Notes under the pieces: generated by a model | Told to the model about the DNA's origin: nothing | The model's input: the letters and a program-made list of their open reading frames with translations, nothing else | Database searches by the model: none | From: Rhodopirellula europaea 6C | GTDB lineage: Bacteria > Planctomycetota > Planctomycetia > Pirellulales > Pirellulaceae | Length of the DNA: 64,000 nt | Reading direction: 5' to 3' | Assembly: GCF_000338295.1 (NCBI RefSeq) | Contig: NZ_ANMO01000094.1 | Location: 29,705 to 93,704 of the forward strand | Program-made: the position numbers and the translations under genes | Shown here: positions 8,701-17,000 of the stretch, one piece after another | Layout of the letters: every line of letters begins with the position of its first letter | Numbering within the stretch: position 1 is the first letter of the stretch

Positions 8701-11521
8701 AGAACGCTATTCAGTCGATTCGATCGACGCGGTGATTCAACAACCGATTCGTTTGAAACACGTTCAAGTCGCCAATGAAATCCCAATGGCCCAAATCCGC
8801 CATGTGGGGCTGGATCAAGAAACCGGGCAGCAGCTCCAAAACACCCGCTGGAATCAGGATGCAACCCAGGCACGCGAACGTTTGGACAACCGACGTTGGA
8901 AAAACCAACTTCCGGTATCGGCCGCCATTCCTATCGAATCCATTCTGACGACTTATCGATCGGCGTGGAACGATCTTGATCCGCTGATGGAAGAAGCTCG
9001 TGCATTCCTTCGCGGCCTGACTCCGAGCTTGTCGGATCAAGCACGCGAGGCAGCCGAGGAAGCCAAGCAACAAAGCGAGACGATCGAAGAAGACCAAACC
9101 AAACGCCCCGATTCACCCGAGCAAGTCGCAGCAGACGCGGAATCGAAATTCGATGAATTGAAGGAACAAATCGGCGCGGTCGCTGAACAGCTCGCCGACC
9201 GAGCCAACAACGCGGACTATTCAAAAGCAGATGAGGCCCAGGTCGCTCGCGATGCGGACCAAGCGATAGCCGCCATCGAAGAACGAACCGAAAAAGTTGC
9301 CAGCCAGCTTCGCGAGAATCAACCCGACGAAGCAGCCGAATCGTTGAGCGATCTATCCAAAACGCTCGACGCCATCGCGGATCACTTTGAGGCAGTCGAC
9401 TCGGACGAAGACACCTCGGCGACTCGCGAAGCTCTCAACGAAATGTCTCCGGCCTCCGAGTCCGTCTCGCCCATGGACAACCAGTTCGACGCGGCGGAAT
9501 CGGTTGCGAAGGCCAATCAAATGACTCCGGAGCAATTGCTCGAACAGCTCAAAAAGAAGCTCCTCACCGACCAACCGATGCAGGAATCTTTGCAAGACAT
9601 CACCGAGAAAACGATTCGCGCCGCGGAACAAATGATTCGCGAAGCGGCGACCGAAGAAACCAGCTTGCGTCGCAACTTGGAACGGTCCGACGCCGAGTTC
9701 TCTGAACAGAAGCGGATCGCTCGCAACGAATTGCGTTCGCTGTCGGATCGCACAAACGCCGTCCGCGATCATCTTCTCGCAATGGCGGAGCAGGCCAGCG
9801 GTTGGTCGAACGAAAGTGCGACTCAACAAAAAATTCAACAACTTCGCCAGCAGCTGTCGTCAGCGACGCAGAGAGCCAACGATGTCCAGCGTGACGATGC
9901 GTTGTTGGAAGAACTGCAAGACGCGAACGAATCACTTCGCGATGCCGTGGAAGACGCGGCAAAACAGACATCCAAGATCAACGAAAAAGCACAGAAGTCG
10001 CAGAAGAATGCGTTGCACAACAACGAACAATCGCGAACCAAGGCCGCTCGGCAATTGGAGGCGATCCAGCGACGTGGCAAAAACCAATACCTGCAGTCAC
10101 TGCAAAGGGCAAACCAGCAATGGAGCCGCAACGTGGAAGAGGCGGGACGCCGCATTCAGCAAGCACAGAAACAAGAACGCAACGCTCAGAACAGTTTGGA
10201 TCGAGCCCAAGACAAACTGAAGAAACAACCCGACGACGAGTCAGCCAAACAGGAGGTGGCGGAGAAGCGAGCTCAGGTCGAAAACGCCCGAAAGGGCGCC
10301 GAGGCAGCCAAACAAACTCGCGACTTGGCACGCAAATCAGAAACCGAAGCCAAGCAACGATTCGAAAAGGCTCGCAATCGCATGGTCGCCAACTTGGACG
10401 CCGAAAACCCTGCGGCCGAAATGCTTTCGCGAGTCACTCAACAAGCAACCGAAGAGCTTCAAGACCTAGCCACCTCACTCGATTCCGTCCAAGAATCACT
10501 GTCGATGGAAGACTCTTTGAGTTCACCTGAATCAGCCAACAAGGCCTTGGCCGACCAGCAAAATCGTCTCCAGCAATCCGTCGCGATGGCAGCCGAAGAA
10601 CTTCGACGAGCAGCACGGCACGAAGAGCGACTCGGCAACGCAACGTCGGCCGAGAAACTGAACGATGTCGCGAAAGACGTTGAGTCGGTCAATGAGCAAC
10701 CGATGAGCGTCGCACAACAATCGCTGCAAGCAGGGAAGGCCGAACAAGCGAACCAACAACTTGCCGACGCTGCCGCTCAACTGCGAAAAACGGCTGACTC
10801 TCTTGCTCAGCAGAACACCGACGCATCGGCCGATGAAAACCAATCCGAAGAGGCCTCCGACGGCGAACCTTCGTCGCCTCAAAGCGAAAAGCTCGCCAAA
10901 ACGCTTGACGAATTGGATCGTGCTCTCAATTCGCCACCGCCAGAGATGGGAGACAACCAATCGGAATCGAGCGAATCCCAATCGTCGCAATCGCAATCAG
11001 ATTCCGAGAACCAGCCTTCCGATCAATCCTCAGAAGGTCAATCCTCTGAGGGTTCGCCCGGCCAGCCCCAATCGGACGCGTCTTCCAGCCAACAGCCGAA
11101 TTCGCAATCAGGTTCCAACCAACCGGAGACTTCCGGGCAAGCTTCTTCCACGTTGGCCGAAGCTGCTCAACAAGCCATCCGCAATCTGGCTCAGCAAAGA
11201 CAGCGACAACTGCAGCAGATTGCTCAGGCGGGCGATCCATCTCAACCGTCTGACCAGAAATCATCGCAACAAAGCAGCTCCCAAGCGAACAACCCAGCAA
11301 ACGACTATTCACAGTCACAGGACAATTCGTTGATTGACGCGAGTGACTGGAACATCGCTGACGGGGACTGGGGCGAACTGCGTGAACGCCAGACCGATGA
11401 AGTCATTCAGGATCGAAAGGTTCGTATCCCGATGACGTATCGCAAAGCTGTCCAGGCCTACTTCGAAGCCGTCTCTGCCGAAGCTGCAAAGACCACCTCC
11501 TCCAAATCATCGGGCAGGTGA
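5729..11521 (+). CDS. giant coiled-coil membrane protein of the VWA cluster
   Basis: A 1930-residue protein starting in an ATGA overlap. Two hydrophobic segments (about 47-93 and 166-188) anchor the N-terminus. A beta-rich part follows to about residue 530. The rest is strongly alpha-helical with long Gln/Glu/Ala/Arg-rich coiled-coil stretches (about 1080-1720), ending in a low-complexity Ser/Gln/Glu/Asn tail (about 1720-1880) and a short conserved-looking C-terminus with a VRIPMTYRKAVQAYFEAV segment. The overall plan recalls the DUF4175-type proteins of other bacteria that also sit by VWA genes, but I could not test this. It probably forms an elongated periplasmic or envelope-spanning scaffold. 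Composition is even with its neighbours, so there is no sign of transfer. Confidence 0.75.
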   Translation: MSEVPYGMTGQFPASNHQTPSEMLPATREALRVFARRRATLQFCRGIAMGATALIAGVVLLALVDHFARPTTLPRILLSLLAYAVAGWVAYRNGIASAFQSSPSEVAGSFEVAQTKLRGQVLSAVELSEIDHLNGSPDFRRKLQTHVANQLSGIEVRHLLPWKLIQSATLMLFGLVVVIASLGLISTLELPRRFARVLLPIAPIQRASLTKIHLIQPNPPSAMVAEGDLVGVVAEIGRLGRSEVWLEIRDDAGEERLRMVRRSTDDQSQIDSNDTELPTYSANLPVQQTPVDYRILAGDAETLWYTLTPQPRPRATSFEKEYQYPTHLKLPNETVTEDHGDLTAFVGTKVTMKVSFDQPVRDAEMRFSSRGTGLALSPNPSNEHQFEITVPISTPGSYRLDAVGSDTGLNNPFSPRYTIDPVIDRNPIAMWDDSTPRRQIVSPAAVLSLVGHLEDDVPMDHVIQQILLEGEGVTEIKKSLDTPSRSARVELEWDLARFDGREKPDVTLPSGSRLKTRLIAVDRSGHRGQSNWIDIFIARSDFDPDRHQDLIEHQDLSRQITSWFEELNLIGQGMQTSMKEAIDSPDTTSFLLEADLSDQIQSLRNQWESISGFDNEDSTVAPTNKSPISIRKRLTLLSDPVLIDQWSQLDSAANFALQQLSFHYQAWQQVGKQLPGKEFAPERKRLAGSHVGDVRSIVNLTSRSIDFTKAILAIDLAKGVSRDMQTIQNSAKMLGDIAANVPLTRLPGQSELINQQLLQVSQLLKSMEPDLPENVNGSHENVHRFIDDRTRMISDGRDRLKTSQDGSAEAPFRHTMRQLANDIESLRNQSLFNGNINNQIAAATTEFTAEPLGWAGQLRSLNRTGKQWLDQTKKSASLEERGDSNDLTESRNIERLHSEHFQRLHDAILERLDRLERVEEARSDAQVIASADLDLITRTMNAIMSEGFVPPESSNLDAVAFFDKVYKAVMTLDAGNKLHRLEKQLQFVANRERYSVDSIDAVIQQPIRLKHVQVANEIPMAQIRHVGLDQETGQQLQNTRWNQDATQARERLDNRRWKNQLPVSAAIPIESILTTYRSAWNDLDPLMEEARAFLRGLTPSLSDQAREAAEEAKQQSETIEEDQTKRPDSPEQVAADAESKFDELKEQIGAVAEQLADRANNADYSKADEAQVARDADQAIAAIEERTEKVASQLRENQPDEAAESLSDLSKTLDAIADHFEAVDSDEDTSATREALNEMSPASESVSPMDNQFDAAESVAKANQMTPEQLLEQLKKKLLTDQPMQESLQDITEKTIRAAEQMIREAATEETSLRRNLERSDAEFSEQKRIARNELRSLSDRTNAVRDHLLAMAEQASGWSNESATQQKIQQLRQQLSSATQRANDVQRDDALLEELQDANESLRDAVEDAAKQTSKINEKAQKSQKNALHNNEQSRTKAARQLEAIQRRGKNQYLQSLQRANQQWSRNVEEAGRRIQQAQKQERNAQNSLDRAQDKLKKQPDDESAKQEVAEKRAQVENARKGAEAAKQTRDLARKSETEAKQRFEKARNRMVANLDAENPAAEMLSRVTQQATEELQDLATSLDSVQESLSMEDSLSSPESANKALADQQNRLQQSVAMAAEELRRAARHEERLGNATSAEKLNDVAKDVESVNEQPMSVAQQSLQAGKAEQANQQLADAAAQLRKTADSLAQQNTDASADENQSEEASDGEPSSPQSEKLAKTLDELDRALNSPPPEMGDNQSESSESQSSQSQSDSENQPSDQSSEGQSSEGSPGQPQSDASSSQQPNSQSGSNQPETSGQASSTLAEAAQQAIRNLAQQRQRQLQQIAQAGDPSQPSDQKSSQQSSSQANNPANDYSQSQDNSLIDASDWNIADGDWGELRERQTDEVIQDRKVRIPMTYRKAVQAYFEAVSAEAAKTTSSKSSGR

Positions 11522-12669
11522 TTGCTATGCACTCCACCAAACGCAACCATCTGGACCGCAGGGCTTGGCTGAACCACCTACTTGCAGGAACCGGTATCGC
11601 GTGTTCGAGCTTGCTGGACTCAAACACATCGTCATTCGGCAGAAAAACCTTCGCCGAAGAAGATCTGACAGACCTCTATGTTGACGATGCGATTGACCAA
11701 TCCGTGGACCGAGGCGTCAAGTTCCTCCTGCGATTACAGAAAGACGATGGCTCTATCGCGGACCGCGGTACCGCGACCGCAATGACATCGCTCGTCATCA
11801 TGGCGTTGGCTTCGGTGGGAACCATTCCCGAACCGGGCACTCCGGAAGGGCGAGCGATGAGCCGAGCGATTGAATTTGTGCTGCAGCCTCGCAACCAAAC
11901 CAAAGGCTACTTTGGACATCACGATGGATCGCGGATGTACGGGCACGGCATCACCACACTGATGCTGACTGAGATTTTGGGAATGGGTGCGACCATCGAC
12001 CAAAACGCACGCATCCACAACGCGCTCGTGCAGGCCATCCAAGTCATCTTGAAGTCACAAGCGGTTCGCAAACCGCAACGACTGCAGGGTGGATGGCGAT
12101 ACAAACCCGACTCCAGAGATTCCGACTTGTCGGTTTCGGTTTGGCAAGTCATGGCATTGCGATCGGCAAAGAACGACGGATTGGATGTTCCCGCAGAAGC
12201 CATCGATTTCGCAGTCGAATACTTGCAAGAATCCTACACCTCACCGCTCGATAAAAATGGCCAACCTCGTGAAAAGGTTGGTGGTTTTGCTTATACACCG
12301 GGCACCCATCACCCCGCTTTCACGATGACCGCGGCTGGGTTGTTAGCCATGCAGACCTGCGGCCGCTACGACTCGCCGCTGGTGGGAGGCTCCGCCGCGT
12401 GGTTGCTCGAACACCCGCCACGGACGAATGAACGATTCTTTTTCTACGGCATGTACTATTACGCCCAAGGCATGCACCAAGTCGGTGGAGAAGCCGCGGA
12501 AACAGCGGCCAAGTTGGTTCCCGAACTGCTGCTGAGACTGCAAGCGGACAACGGGTCGTGGGTCAGCCACCAGGGCGAAGAACGCAACGTGGGCGTTGCC
12601 TACGCGACTTCTTTGGCGATCCTCAGCCTCAGTGTTCGCTATCACTACCTACCGATTTATCAACGCTGA
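11518..12669 (+). CDS. exported prenyltransferase/squalene-oxidase-repeat protein
   Basis: 383 residues from a GTG that overlaps the previous stop (GTGA); an in-frame ATG at 11527 is an alternative. The N-terminus has an RRAWLNHLLAGTGIACSS segment, which resembles a twin-arginine or Sec signal, so the protein is probably exported. The body shows repeats of the alpha/alpha toroid type: LQKDDGSIADRG near 74, QGGWRYKPDSRDSD near 190 and LQADNGSWVSHQG near 342. I see no DxDD catalytic motif of squalene-hopene cyclases, so a structural or peptide-binding role is more likely than terpene cyclisation. It is the last gene of the VWA operon; about 155 bases then separate it from the cobalamin riboswitch. 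Confidence 0.8.
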   Translation: MIAMHSTKRNHLDRRAWLNHLLAGTGIACSSLLDSNTSSFGRKTFAEEDLTDLYVDDAIDQSVDRGVKFLLRLQKDDGSIADRGTATAMTSLVIMALASVGTIPEPGTPEGRAMSRAIEFVLQPRNQTKGYFGHHDGSRMYGHGITTLMLTEILGMGATIDQNARIHNALVQAIQVILKSQAVRKPQRLQGGWRYKPDSRDSDLSVSVWQVMALRSAKNDGLDVPAEAIDFAVEYLQESYTSPLDKNGQPREKVGGFAYTPGTHHPAFTMTAAGLLAMQTCGRYDSPLVGGSAAWLLEHPPRTNERFFFYGMYYYAQGMHQVGGEAAETAAKLVPELLLRLQADNGSWVSHQGEERNVGVAYATSLAILSLSVRYHYLPIYQR

Positions 12670-12824
12670 TCGTTGGAGAGTCCCGTCATTTGGGGCCATC
12701 AAACTCGTCTGGCAACTGGCAAAGAGCCTTTTCACGCCGAATCGCGGCTTGGTTTTTAGGCGTCGAAATCCAAGCGACCGAATTGGATTGACAATCGGAT
12801 GCGACGCAGGAATACTACCGGCAA

Positions 12825-13050
12825 CGTTACGTGGTGCCGGTGTTCCAAAGCTTGGATCACTGGAAACAGGGAACTTCGGTGAGATTCCGAGACGGCCCGG
12901 CCGCTGTATCCGACGCGAAGCTGCTGACTTGGCATCTTCCAAGCAAACATTCCTCTTGTGCCATTGTCATTGATCGGAATTATCCGTGACGGACGAGAAG
13001 GCGAGCGTTTGCGAGTTTGCGTCGGGAGTCAGAAGACCTACCACGAAACG
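12825..13050 (+). promoter_or_regulatory. cobalamin (B12) riboswitch
   Basis: All hallmarks of the class are present in order. P1 is formed by CGTGGT (12830-12835) with ACCACG (13040-13045), extended by CGT (12825-12827) with ACG (13048-13050). A long P2/P3 hairpin runs from CCGGTG to CACTGG (12837-12863). Then come the GGGAA box (12869-12873), CGGTGAGATTCCG (12877-12889, the P4 region), GGCCCGGCCGCTGTA (12894-12908), GCCATTG (12960-12966), an AAGGCG element near 12999-13004, and the 3' B12 box GGGAGTCAGAAGACCTACC (13024-13042). The insert around 12911-12958 is a normal variable arm. The rest of the 538-base gap (12670-13207) holds no gene I can support. The first downstream gene starts at 13208. 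Confidence 0.95.
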
Positions 13051-13086
13051 GACACTATGTGATCTTCTTGGGCGAGATCGGTGTCG

Positions 13087-13108
13087 AGGCGAAATCCTTT
13101 TTTCGCTT
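13087..13108 (+). promoter_or_regulatory. hairpin, candidate expression platform
   Basis: AGGCGAAA (13087-13094) can pair with TTTCGCTT (13101-13108), eight pairs including one G-T, with a six-base loop. It lies between the riboswitch aptamer and the first gene, so it may be part of the switching leader. It is not followed by a clean T run, so it does not look like a standard terminator. Separately, CCCG in the aptamer (12896-12899) could pair with CGGG at 13156-13159, as a regulatory loop-loop contact would need; this is speculative. Confidence 0.35.
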
Positions 13109-13207
13109 GGCTGTTTCGTTGAATCCCAGTTCGAATTCTGAAGGCAACTTCCGCGCGGGTCCATCTCGTTCGGTAAGCACAGAGTCGGACTGACACGATC
13201 GCTTCGC

Positions 13208-14023
13208 ATGGTCCCGTCCGCTCAAAAGCATTGCCACCGCTATCGCTGCGTTTCCGCCCGTGGTTTCACCTTGGTCGAATTGCTGGTTGTGATCGCCATC
13301 ATTGGCGTCTTGGTTGGCTTGTTGCTTCCCGCCGTCCAAGCGGCTCGCGAAGCCATGCGGCGTGCGTCCTGTCAAAACAATTTGCATCAAATCGGTTTGG
13401 CTCTGCACAACTACCATGCGGCCCACAACAAGTTTCCGCCCGGCGCAATCGAGGTGCGACCTCAATTCCCAAACGGAAAGCAATTGGCGTGGTCTGCGTT
13501 CGTTCTGCCGTTCATGGAACAGTCGGGCCTGCATGAACAGATCGATTTCAAGTTGGCGTTTGATGCGCCAGAAAACGAACCTGCCGCGGCGACCGTCTTG
13601 CCGGGATTTCTTTGCCCGAGCACACCTCGCTCCGACGGATTGATGCAGGGACGTGGAGCCTCCGACTACGGCGGAATCTACGGCCAACGCATCACCGGCC
13701 GCAACGATCCTCCCAATGGAATGATGCTTCACGACCGAGCTCTCGCGATGCGAGATGTTTTGGACGGAAGCTCTCATACCGTGATGATTTCAGAAGACGC
13801 GGCCTTTCCCGATGGGCAGTGGATCAACGGACGCAACTTGTTTGACCAAGCGTTCCCGATCAACAAAGCACCCAAATTCGAAAACGACATGCGTAGCTTT
13901 CACGTCGGTGGCGTGATGATCCTCCGCACGGACAGTTCGGTCACCTTTCTGACTGAACAACTCGATCTGCAAATCCTGGCCGCGCTCTGCACGCGAGCCG
14001 GACACGATGACGCCACCCTGTAA
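13208..14023 (+). CDS. DUF1559 pseudopilin-like protein, first gene of the B12-switched operon
   Basis: 271 residues. After a short basic leader comes a type IV pilin-like prepilin site and hydrophobic helix (RGFTLVELLVVIAIIGVLVG, about 18-37) followed by LLPAVQAAREAMRRASCQNN, the standard opening of planctomycete DUF1559 proteins. The C-terminal H-x(9)-DS pattern (HVGGVMILRTDSSVTFL, about 232-248) is the usual family ending, with DS in place of the commoner DG. Such proteins are processed by prepilin peptidase and anchored in the inner membrane or assembled into pseudopili. It follows the cobalamin riboswitch with a 157-base leader and lies 33 bases before the DUF4465 surface-protein gene, which ties it to corrinoid supply. 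Its exact role is unknown. Confidence 0.9.
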   Translation: MVPSAQKHCHRYRCVSARGFTLVELLVVIAIIGVLVGLLLPAVQAAREAMRRASCQNNLHQIGLALHNYHAAHNKFPPGAIEVRPQFPNGKQLAWSAFVLPFMEQSGLHEQIDFKLAFDAPENEPAAATVLPGFLCPSTPRSDGLMQGRGASDYGGIYGQRITGRNDPPNGMMLHDRALAMRDVLDGSSHTVMISEDAAFPDGQWINGRNLFDQAFPINKAPKFENDMRSFHVGGVMILRTDSSVTFLTEQLDLQILAALCTRAGHDDATL

Positions 14024-14056
14024 AACACCATTGAATCAATTCTTTCCGGATCTGCC

Positions 14057-17000
14057 GTGAACCCTTTCAAATCAACCCGCTTTGCTCGTCGGCACCAACT
14101 GCATCTGGCCATCGAGAACCTCGAATCACGTCAACTTCTTGCCGCCGGACCTTACGCTCCCGCCGCAAACGAAGTTGGCTCGACCGCAATTGATCGAGAA
14201 TCACCTTCGATCGTTGGTTGGGCGACCGGAGTCGCGGAATACAACGCGGGTGCAGAAGTGGACGCTGTTTGGCAGGACACATCAAAAGCCCTCGGTCCGG
14301 CGGAAGGTCAATCGGGAAGCATCGTATCGCTGGGACGATCTGGTTCACTCACGTTGACGTTCGACGATCCCATTCGAGACGGCCTGGGGTTTGACTTTGC
14401 CGTGTTTGAGAACTCGTTCTCCGATACCTTCCTCGAACTGGGCTACGTGGAGGTCTCGTCAGACGGAGTCAACTTCGTTCGCTTCGAGAGCGACTCTCGC
14501 ACCGACTCGGCTGTCTCCGCATTTGGTTCGCTTGATCCAACCAACCTGAATAATCTGGCGGGCAAGTATCGAGGCGGATTCGGCACACCGTTTGACCTGC
14601 AAGAACTTCGCGGCACCGCCGGTCTCGATGTCACCGCCATCACGCATGTGAAGTTGGTCGACATCTTTGGCGACGGATCATCGCTCGATGGACAAGGTGA
14701 CCCAATCTACGACCCAACTCCGACCGTTGGCAGCGCGGGACTGGATGTCGATGGCGTCGCGGTATTGAACGCGAAAGAGACCGGCGCCGCGACAGTCGAC
14801 TTCGAAACATTGGGGGCCTCGCTGGGTGCATCGGTCTTCTCCAACCAAGCACCTGATGGTTTCGAAGAAGAAGAATTGCTGCTCAACAACGACTTTGACG
14901 CCTTGTACGGAAGCTGGCAGGGATGGTCAATCTCCAAAGCAATCGACACCACCACTGCTGGATTCTCCAATCAATACAGTGCCATTACGGGCGTAGGACA
15001 CGACGGCTCGGACAGCTATGCGGTTGGGTTCTACTCGGAATACGCCGAGGCCGAGAACCGTCCCACCATTCAATTGGATCCCGAAGTGGGATCGCAGTTT
15101 GATTCGCTGTGGATCACCAACACAACCTACGCGGCTCTTTCGATGAGAGACGGTGATCAATTCGCAAAAAAGTTTGGTGGTGCCAGCGGCACGGACCCTG
15201 ATTTCTTCGAAGTTGACATTCATGGACTCAACGCAGCGGGCGATTCCATCGGCATCGTGACTGTTGCTCTCGCAGACTTCCGTTTCGCGAATTCTGCTGA
15301 CGATTTCATCGTGGACGAATGGGTTCATGTCGACCTGTCCTCTCTACAAAACGCTCAAGCACTTCAATTTCAAGTTCGATCATCTGACGTCGGCGACTTC
15401 GGAATCAACACGCCAACCTATTTCGCTGTTGACGACGTGGTCTTGCGACGGCCTCAGGTTGCTTTGGATTTGGCGGGCACCGATCTCTTAGAGTCTGAAT
15501 CGATGACCGGCCGCGTCTCGCGACCATCACTGGACAGCAGTTCGCCGATGACGGTTTCGATCGCCAACTCGGACAGCTCACTGGCCAGCCTTCCCGCCCA
15601 AATCACGATTCCGGCGGGAGCCGACTACGCCGAATTCACTGTCGCGACTATCGACGACGAGCTGGCCGGACCGGACCAGCAAATCAGCCTGACCGCCACC
15701 GCGGACTTGCAAGCCCCGCGGATTCGCGAGCTGAACATTCTCGACGACGATGCGACTGGACTGGCATTTTCGAGCGACTCCATTCAGCAAACTGAGGGTG
15801 AGTCCGCGACCACACTCACGCTTCGCCGAAACGATTTAGACCTATCTGCCCCGCTGGCCGTCTCGCTTTCCGTGACGCCCGAGTCTCGGCTGAACTACCC
15901 CGCATCGGTTAGCTTCCCGGCTGGCCAACGTGAGGTTTCAGTCACGGTCTCGATCACAGACGATGCCAAACATTCGCCGACTCAGACCATCGAACTGGTC
16001 GCCAGTGCGGATGGTCGCGCCGATTCAGTGGTCGCCGTGGAACTACTCGACGATGATTTGCGAGCGTTGACCACCACCGCACCTTCCGCTTCCTTGAACG
16101 AAGCCAATCCGGACCAAACCATCACCGCGATCATCCGTCGCAATGATGCATCGCTTGACGATCCGATGACGGTCTCACTGACCAACCCAAACCCAAGTTT
16201 GCTGACGATGCCATCGTCGGTCGTAATTCCATCGGGCTTTGATTCCGTCGAAGTATCGATCGGTGTCCTCGACAACGACATCGTGAACACCGGCAGCACC
16301 TTCACTGTTGTTGCCACTCACGCGAACGCTACAAACGCCGATTTCGATGTCACGGTGGTCGACGATGAAGAACCCACCTTCGAGCTGGTTCTTCTCGATT
16401 CAAACAGCGACACACTCGACCAAGTAACGGAAGGCCAATCCGTCCGACTGTCTGTTACTCGACCAGCTGCGAACGTCGACGAAACCATCACGGTGACGCT
16501 CAGCCAATCGCTGAATGATCGAGTCGATGGACCGCTCGAAGTCACCATTCCCGCCGGTGCATCTTCAGCTGAAGTGACATGGACCGTGGAAGCAGACCAG
16601 ACTCTGACGGGCAATTTGGACTGGGTCATCGAAGCAAGCACACCGGGCTATGGAACCGCGAGACTGGAAACAGTCGTGATCGATGCCGATTCGCCGACAC
16701 TGGCTTTGGTGGGTCCAACCGAGTCGCTCTCAGAGTCCAACGCAATATCGATCGGCGACTTCGAGTCATTTGGGCAATCTTTGGCAACCGGTGAATTCAT
16801 CAACAACGCCGGTCCATCGGGCATGTTCGTCAATGGCGACCTCACCTTTGGAAACTCGTTCAGCAATGCCTTCGGCTTTGACAGTTGGTCCGGTTTCGCG
16901 ATCAGTCGTGGATCGGACACGACAACGCCAGGCTTTTTCAATCAGTATTCCGCGATCACAGGCGAAGGTGATCGCGAATCGAACACCTACGCCATCGGTT

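Noticed and set aside
11518..12669. A squalene-hopene cyclase for hopanoid synthesis
   Set aside because: The toroid repeats are there, but no DxDD motif, and the protein is short and exported.
12746..12776. Weak hairpin GCCG-AATCG-CGGC followed by TTGGTTTTT, as terminator of the VWA operon
   Set aside because: The stem has only about four pairs and the tract is interrupted, so I do not list it as a terminator.
12596..12973. Short open frames in the gap before the DUF1559 gene
   Set aside because: They run through the cobalamin riboswitch, have no ribosome site and no protein-like features.
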